A stretch of DNA of 10,584 nucleotides from JAQIBY01 sp034721855 (GTDB lineage Bacteria; Bacteroidota; Bacteroidia; Bacteroidales; ML635J-15). The notes below the pieces were generated by a model. It was not told the origin of the DNA. It ran no database searches and saw only the letters and a program-made list of their open reading frames with translations. Of the stretch, positions 6,493 through 10,584 are shown one piece after another. Within the stretch, counting starts at the first letter, position 1. Every line of letters starts with the position of its first letter. Both the position numbers and the translations under genes were made by a program. Where the stretch lies: contig JAYENB010000232.1 in the NCBI GenBank assembly GCA_034721855.1, positions 1-10,584 of the forward strand, in the 5' to 3' direction.

Positions 6493-6921
6493 ATGAAAAA
6501 GCTTGGTTTTCTGATGGTTATATTAACAGGGTTTTTGTTTATCAGTCATCCTGTATCCTCTCAAAATAAATTAGATGAAGGTTTTATCATCAGTGTTGAT
6601 GATGTTAAAGGTATTTTTGTTGAAAAAGATGATGATGTCATGATGATAGAAACGTTTTATCTGGAAAATTTTCCTGAAGAAACAAGCTCCAAGCCACTCC
6701 ACGGAAAAATAAACCAAATAGACGGTGTCGTAAAGTTTGGAATAGCCAGTGGATCTGAAAAATACAATAACCAAAGAAGGTGTTACCTTAGTTTGAGAAA
6801 ATCAAATTATACAAAAACATTTAAAAAAGTTTTAAATGCGATCCCCGTGACAACTATCATTGAGAATGGGGAAAACATAAGTATTGACGAATGCATTGAA
6901 AAGATTAATCGTAAAAGATAA
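6493..6921 (+). CDS. Small secreted protein of unknown family
   Basis: I do not recognise this family. The likely start is ATG 6493 (142 aa); the frame also opens with GTG 6484, but that would put three extra residues before the lysines of the signal peptide. The N-terminus is a typical Sec signal: Lys-Lys, a hydrophobic core (about 4-18, LGFLMVILTGFLFIS), then HPVSSQ, with cleavage probable around residues 23-24. The mature part is about 118 residues, mixed and charged, with an acidic run EKDDD, a likely beta-strand section (LHGKINQIDGVVKFGIAS), and two Cys (RRCYLSL and DECIEK). It has no lipobox or transmembrane helix after the signal and no C-terminal sorting domain, so it should be periplasmic. 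The stop is five bases before the giant secreted protein, so the two are probably co-transcribed, which suggests a shared process such as export, assembly or anchoring. That link is inference. Confidence 0.8.
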   Translation: MKKLGFLMVILTGFLFISHPVSSQNKLDEGFIISVDDVKGIFVEKDDDVMMIETFYLENFPEETSSKPLHGKINQIDGVVKFGIASGSEKYNNQRRCYLSLRKSNYTKTFKKVLNAIPVTTIIENGENISIDECIEKINRKR

Positions 6922-6926
6922 AACGT

Positions 6927-9900
6927 ATGCAACACATAAAAAAAATAATAACAGGCTTTACATTATTATTGATAATTTTAAGTTTTAATATCAGTAATGT
7001 TTTTGCGCAAATAATTGCCCCCGACGCCAACGATTCATTTTCAACAACTTATAGCTCAAGCTACATCAGCGCTGGCGGTGAAAACGATTTGGTTTTTGTG
7101 TTTTGTGGCAATCAGGATGAACCGGATATTGGCGAATTGGAAGTAGAAAATGCATCTGGATGCAGCGTAACCTGGTTCCAGTTTGATGGTGTCAGTTATC
7201 AACCCATGGGTATTACCGGCATTACTGCCAGCGGACTTACCTCCGGTGGTTATATGGCACAGGTTGATTGTGCTGGAACTATTGACTGTTACCGTGCATG
7301 GGTATGGGTAAATCAAACTTTTGTTAATGTGAATGAAATTGAACCCAGTTGTGAAGAATTCACCCTTCACGGTGAAGTGGAAGCACTTGATACCGAATTT
7401 GAGATTGTGGACCCCCCGGGAATGAATTTTGAAGTGGATGAAGAAACCGAAATACTGGTATGTTTTTGGGCTGATCATACCTACGTTTCTGATATTGGGT
7501 TTTACCTTAAAGCTCCCGGCCACCAGGCAGATGAACCTGAATACCCTGTGAATCTCGATGGAAATCACGCTGTGGTTGAGTTGTTGCCTGCGGTATCTAA
7601 TTGGGGCGATGATACGTCAACCGGCAGCACCAGCATCCCTGCCTCGGCACTGGGGTGTTCAAATCCTGATGATGTCAACACGGTTTGTCAAAGCGGGAAT
7701 GATGTTGAAAATTTTTGTTTTTCGTCACAATTCGATGCGGGGAATCCCACACTAACTCCCTGTGTATGTGATATGCCAGTGCCTTTATCAGGCCCTCCTT
7801 ATGCATCGGTTGGACCATGGAATGCTATTTATGGTTTCAATGCGGGCGATGACGGATGGGTAGTGCAAATATATGATTGCGAGGAATATGATTATGGTTC
7901 CCTCAATCAAGTGATAATAAATTTTACAGCAGAAACCGAATGTGGAGAAACCTCATTTATTTATAATTCAGGGGATATTTCTGGTTTACCCAGTTCGGAA
8001 ATTAACGATAATTCATGCGATGCAGCAACGGCATCTTATTTTGTTGTGCCGCCCGAAGACCCACCCGGAGCTTATACAGTTACTTCATCCATTACTGACT
8101 ACCATTGGACATGTGATAACACATCATTTACATCAACAGATTTGAACCCAACACTAACGCCCGGGACACCTGCTTATCCAACCGAAACCAGCAATTTTTT
8201 ACTGCATGTAACAGAAACCGTGGATGTCACAGGTTCACCATCATGTGAGCAAACAGCCATTGAAGAATTTATTACACTGCCGGCAGATGCTACCATTTCC
8301 TCCATTGCCCCCATGTGTGCTGATGATTCTCCGGTACAGATCGAAGTGGCTGATCAGGGAGGTGCATTTTCTGTTGGTTCTGGCACAGATCCCGATGCTG
8401 TGCAGAATGGCATATTCTATCCTGAAGTAGCAGGCCCAGGTACACATACAATCTATTATGATATTAGTGAACCTTGTGTCGATAGTGATAATATTGATGT
8501 AATCGTGTATGAAAACATTGAAATTCAGAACTTTTCGGACAATGTATGTGATGGAGCCGATGAAAATTACACCGTCTCTTTTGATGTTGTTGAAGACCCG
8601 GGTGGCAGTCCTGCCGAGTTTCAAGTTAATGACGGAGGCGGATTTGTACCCTACACAGGTAGTTTTTCACAAGAATTCCCATCAGCTAACAATTATTATT
8701 TGACAGTTACCGATTTACATGGTTGTGATAACATTGTTTTGGAAGGATATACAGATTGTGGTTGTACTACGTATGCCGGCACAATGAGCTCCCTCCAGAT
8801 GGTGAATTTATGTGAAGGCGACTGTACTAATGATACTGTTGGCCATGAGGGAAATCAGGCACTGGATGCTACCGATGTTTTTGAATTTATTTTGCATGAC
8901 GGAACTGAATACCCTGCCGACTCAACATCAATTATTGCCAGAGATACAACCACAGATTTTTGCATGACCGGTGGCATGACGTATGAAACAACCTATTACG
9001 TTTCTGCTGTTTGTGGTAATGAAGAAGGAACAACGGGGCATGTGGTAAGTGATCCTTCATCTGATCCATGTTACAGCCAGTCAACAGGCACACCGGTTGT
9101 ATGGCATGAAAACCCTGTTGTTACTATTGATGAAGACAATGTATCTGTATGCGGGCTTACTGTTGATCTCGTTGGTTCTGTACCTAATGCCGGTATCGGC
9201 ACATGGACATCAGATTCAAGTTTCAATGCCATTAGCGGAACAACAATTCATGATAATGAAATATCCATTCTTGCTGGCGACGGATATGGTGAATATTTGT
9301 TTACCTGGGAAGTGGACAACAATCAATGCGTAGGTTCTGATGATGTAACTGTGTTTTTTAATCAAACACCAAATGCCTTTGCCGGAAATGACACTACAGT
9401 ATGCGGAAGTTCTGTGGAATTAAGTACTGAATACAGCATATCTGGGTCAAACGGCCAGTGGAGTGCTGATGGTATTAATTTTTCACCACAAACATCCCCA
9501 ACCACAACAGCAAGTTTAAATACCGGAAATTACGGAACCTATACCATATCCTGGACGGAAACCAATGGTTCATGTTCAGACAAAGATTTCATAAATGTTA
9601 CTTTTATTCAGGAACCCCAGCCCAGTGTGGTTAATAACTATGATACCGTTTGTGGTCTGGAGGATACCCTGCAGGTGCAAAATGTTATCGGTGAAGGGCT
9701 ATGGACAGCTTGGGATGATGGCACGCAGATTTATCCTACGTTTGATGATGATACCTCCCCCGTTACAGGGGTAACAATAAACGGTTATTCAGGACATTAC
9801 AGAACGGTTGAATTCAGATGGGAAGAAACAAATTCAGAATATGGTATTACGTGTTCAAACTCGGTCATTTTAACACGTACATTCGCCGAAGAACCTTTTG

Positions 9901-10584
9901 CCAGTGTTGGTGTCTCAGATTATGCCGAGGTTTGTGGAAACACATTTACCTTTGATGCTGATACAACAGGTTATGGATGGGCTTATGGCAAATGGATATC
10001 CCAGGTTAGCGGATTGCTGTGGAATCCCTCAACGGATGTTCACGACCCCACTGTCACTATTGCACCCGGGACTTACGGCGGAGAAGCATCTGTAGAAATT
10101 GATTTTATTTGGGTCATGTCAAGCACTACAGGAGGAGCCGGAGGATGTACCGATATGGATACGATAACTGTGAATTTTTACAGAAAACCAAATGCCAATG
10201 CCGGAAACGATGATTCTATCTGTGGTTTAACTTATGACCTCGAGGCTTTTTATAGCTTGCCAAATCCGTATGGTTTTTGGTATGAAGACCCGGATAACGA
10301 AGGCGCAGCAAACTTTCAAAATGAAGATACTGCTGCAACAACAGTAAACGTTACACAACCCGGATCGTATAATTTTATCTGGAGAGAAAACAATCCGGAT
10401 AGACCAAATTGTAACGATAGGGACACTGTTACCATTGTGTTTAAAGAAAAGCCTGTCATTGATGCCGGTGATGATTTTGACGTGTGTGGACAAGAAACGA
10501 ATTTAACTGGGGTTTCTGCCGGCTTTAGCGGTAATTGGTTGCCTGTATCAGGAGCTTCTTTCGACGATATTAACGATCCCGGTT
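6927..10584 (+). CDS. Giant secreted Ig-like repeat protein, probable T9SS cargo (3' end outside window)
   Basis: An uninterrupted frame of 1219 codons runs from ATG 6927 off the end of the window. It opens with a clear signal peptide (residues 1-28, KKIITGFTLLLIILSF core, ending NVFAQ). Residues about 165-337 resemble the beta-sandwich P-domain of proprotein convertases, with ADHTYVSDIGFYLKAPG (182-198) and YGFNAGDDGWVVQIYD (302-317). Beta-rich sequence follows, with a Cys-rich module at about 611-725 (CGCTTYAGTM, then YVSAVCGNEEG). From about residue 729 come at least six repeats of 80-100 residues, starting near 729, 815, 896, 988, 1087 and 1175. Each has an [AV]GND-like opening, a [VI]CG cysteine motif and a G-x-W near the middle, with PKD/Ig-like folds expected. 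The protein is acidic and lacks internal membrane helices. This architecture is common in Bacteroidota adhesins carrying a gliding-motility-associated type B C-terminal domain. That domain is not in the window, so T9SS export is inferred. Confidence 0.9.
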   Translation, partial: MQHIKKIITGFTLLLIILSFNISNVFAQIIAPDANDSFSTTYSSSYISAGGENDLVFVFCGNQDEPDIGELEVENASGCSVTWFQFDGVSYQPMGITGITASGLTSGGYMAQVDCAGTIDCYRAWVWVNQTFVNVNEIEPSCEEFTLHGEVEALDTEFEIVDPPGMNFEVDEETEILVCFWADHTYVSDIGFYLKAPGHQADEPEYPVNLDGNHAVVELLPAVSNWGDDTSTGSTSIPASALGCSNPDDVNTVCQSGNDVENFCFSSQFDAGNPTLTPCVCDMPVPLSGPPYASVGPWNAIYGFNAGDDGWVVQIYDCEEYDYGSLNQVIINFTAETECGETSFIYNSGDISGLPSSEINDNSCDAATASYFVVPPEDPPGAYTVTSSITDYHWTCDNTSFTSTDLNPTLTPGTPAYPTETSNFLLHVTETVDVTGSPSCEQTAIEEFITLPADATISSIAPMCADDSPVQIEVADQGGAFSVGSGTDPDAVQNGIFYPEVAGPGTHTIYYDISEPCVDSDNIDVIVYENIEIQNFSDNVCDGADENYTVSFDVVEDPGGSPAEFQVNDGGGFVPYTGSFSQEFPSANNYYLTVTDLHGCDNIVLEGYTDCGCTTYAGTMSSLQMVNLCEGDCTNDTVGHEGNQALDATDVFEFILHDGTEYPADSTSIIARDTTTDFCMTGGMTYETTYYVSAVCGNEEGTTGHVVSDPSSDPCYSQSTGTPVVWHENPVVTIDEDNVSVCGLTVDLVGSVPNAGIGTWTSDSSFNAISGTTIHDNEISILAGDGYGEYLFTWEVDNNQCVGSDDVTVFFNQTPNAFAGNDTTVCGSSVELSTEYSISGSNGQWSADGINFSPQTSPTTTASLNTGNYGTYTISWTETNGSCSDKDFINVTFIQEPQPSVVNNYDTVCGLEDTLQVQNVIGEGLWTAWDDGTQIYPTFDDDTSPVTGVTINGYSGHYRTVEFRWEETNSEYGITCSNSVILTRTFAEEPFASVGVSDYAEVCGNTFTFDADTTGYGWAYGKWISQVSGLLWNPSTDVHDPTVTIAPGTYGGEASVEIDFIWVMSSTTGGAGGCTDMDTITVNFYRKPNANAGNDDSICGLTYDLEAFYSLPNPYGFWYEDPDNEGAANFQNEDTAATTVNVTQPGSYNFIWRENNPDRPNCNDRDTVTIVFKEKPVIDAGDDFDVCGQETNLTGVSAGFSGNWLPVSGASFDDINDPG
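9111..10584 (+). repeat. Six or more divergent Ig-like protein repeats with a [VI]CG motif
   Basis: Within the giant protein, related openings recur: VVTIDEDNVSVCGLTVDL (residue 730), NAFAGNDTTVCGSSVEL (816), SVVNNYDTVCGLEDTL (900), ASVGVSDYAEVCGNTFTF (991), NANAGNDDSICGLTYDL (1089) and VIDAGDDFDVCGQETNL (1177). The intervals are 81-99 residues. Each repeat also has one Gly-x-Trp (GTWTSD, GQWSAD, GLWTAW, YGKWIS, YGFWYE, GNWLPV) about 20-25 residues after the CG, and usually a second Cys about 60-70 residues after the first. The pair could form a disulfide within each domain. The units are too diverged to be DNA-level direct repeats, so they are old duplications. Confidence 0.8.

Noticed and set aside
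7056..10493. Frames of 64-170 codons on both strands inside the giant secreted protein gene
   Set aside because: The gene itself is one uninterrupted frame with a signal peptide and repeats; the others are shadows.
1..10584. tRNA, rRNA, riboswitch or att site
   Set aside because: I saw no tRNA-like cloverleaf with its conserved arms, no rRNA sequence and no recognisable riboswitch core or integrase context.

Overview
The window looks like chromosomal DNA of a Bacteroidota (Bacteroidetes) bacterium. It is AT-rich. Three sites match the Bacteroidetes housekeeping promoter (TTTG or TTG, about 20-22 bp, then TAnnTTTG) and sit just upstream of genes or gene remnants. The right third encodes a giant Cys-containing Ig-like repeat surface protein of the sort Bacteroidota export through the type IX secretion system (T9SS). 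I cannot name the genus.

Layout. Bases 1-125 hold a promoter and the first codons of a small, possibly antitoxin-like gene that is cut short. Bases 126-2404 are an apparently intact insertion sequence: 12-bp perfect terminal inverted repeats and one long DDE transposase with an N-terminal helix-turn-helix. Its right end directly abuts the 3' part of an IS110-family transposase (2405-3233) that has lost its N-terminal catalytic domain. The two sides of the insertion sequence belong to unrelated genes, so this is a rearranged junction and not a simple insertion.

Bases 3411-5756 (minus strand) encode a complete UvrD/PcrA-type helicase with all its motifs and a C-terminal Tudor-like domain. Its promoter is so close to the ATG that the mRNA should be leaderless or nearly so.

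Bases 5757-6492 are a 736-bp divergent intergenic region filled with unrelated repeat classes side by side: a terminator-like GC hairpin, a 200-bp structured element with pairing ends, a 7-bp pyrimidine-rich tandem repeat, and an 8-bp tandem repeat.

Bases 6493-6921 encode a small secreted protein of unknown family. Five bases after its stop begins a very large secreted protein (6927 to beyond 10584, at least 1219 residues). It has a signal peptide, a proprotein-convertase P-domain-like module, a Cys-rich module and at least six 80-100-residue repeats marked by a [VI]CG motif. The two genes look like one transcription unit under the promoter at 6396-6429. The C-terminus, where a T9SS sorting domain is expected, lies outside the window.
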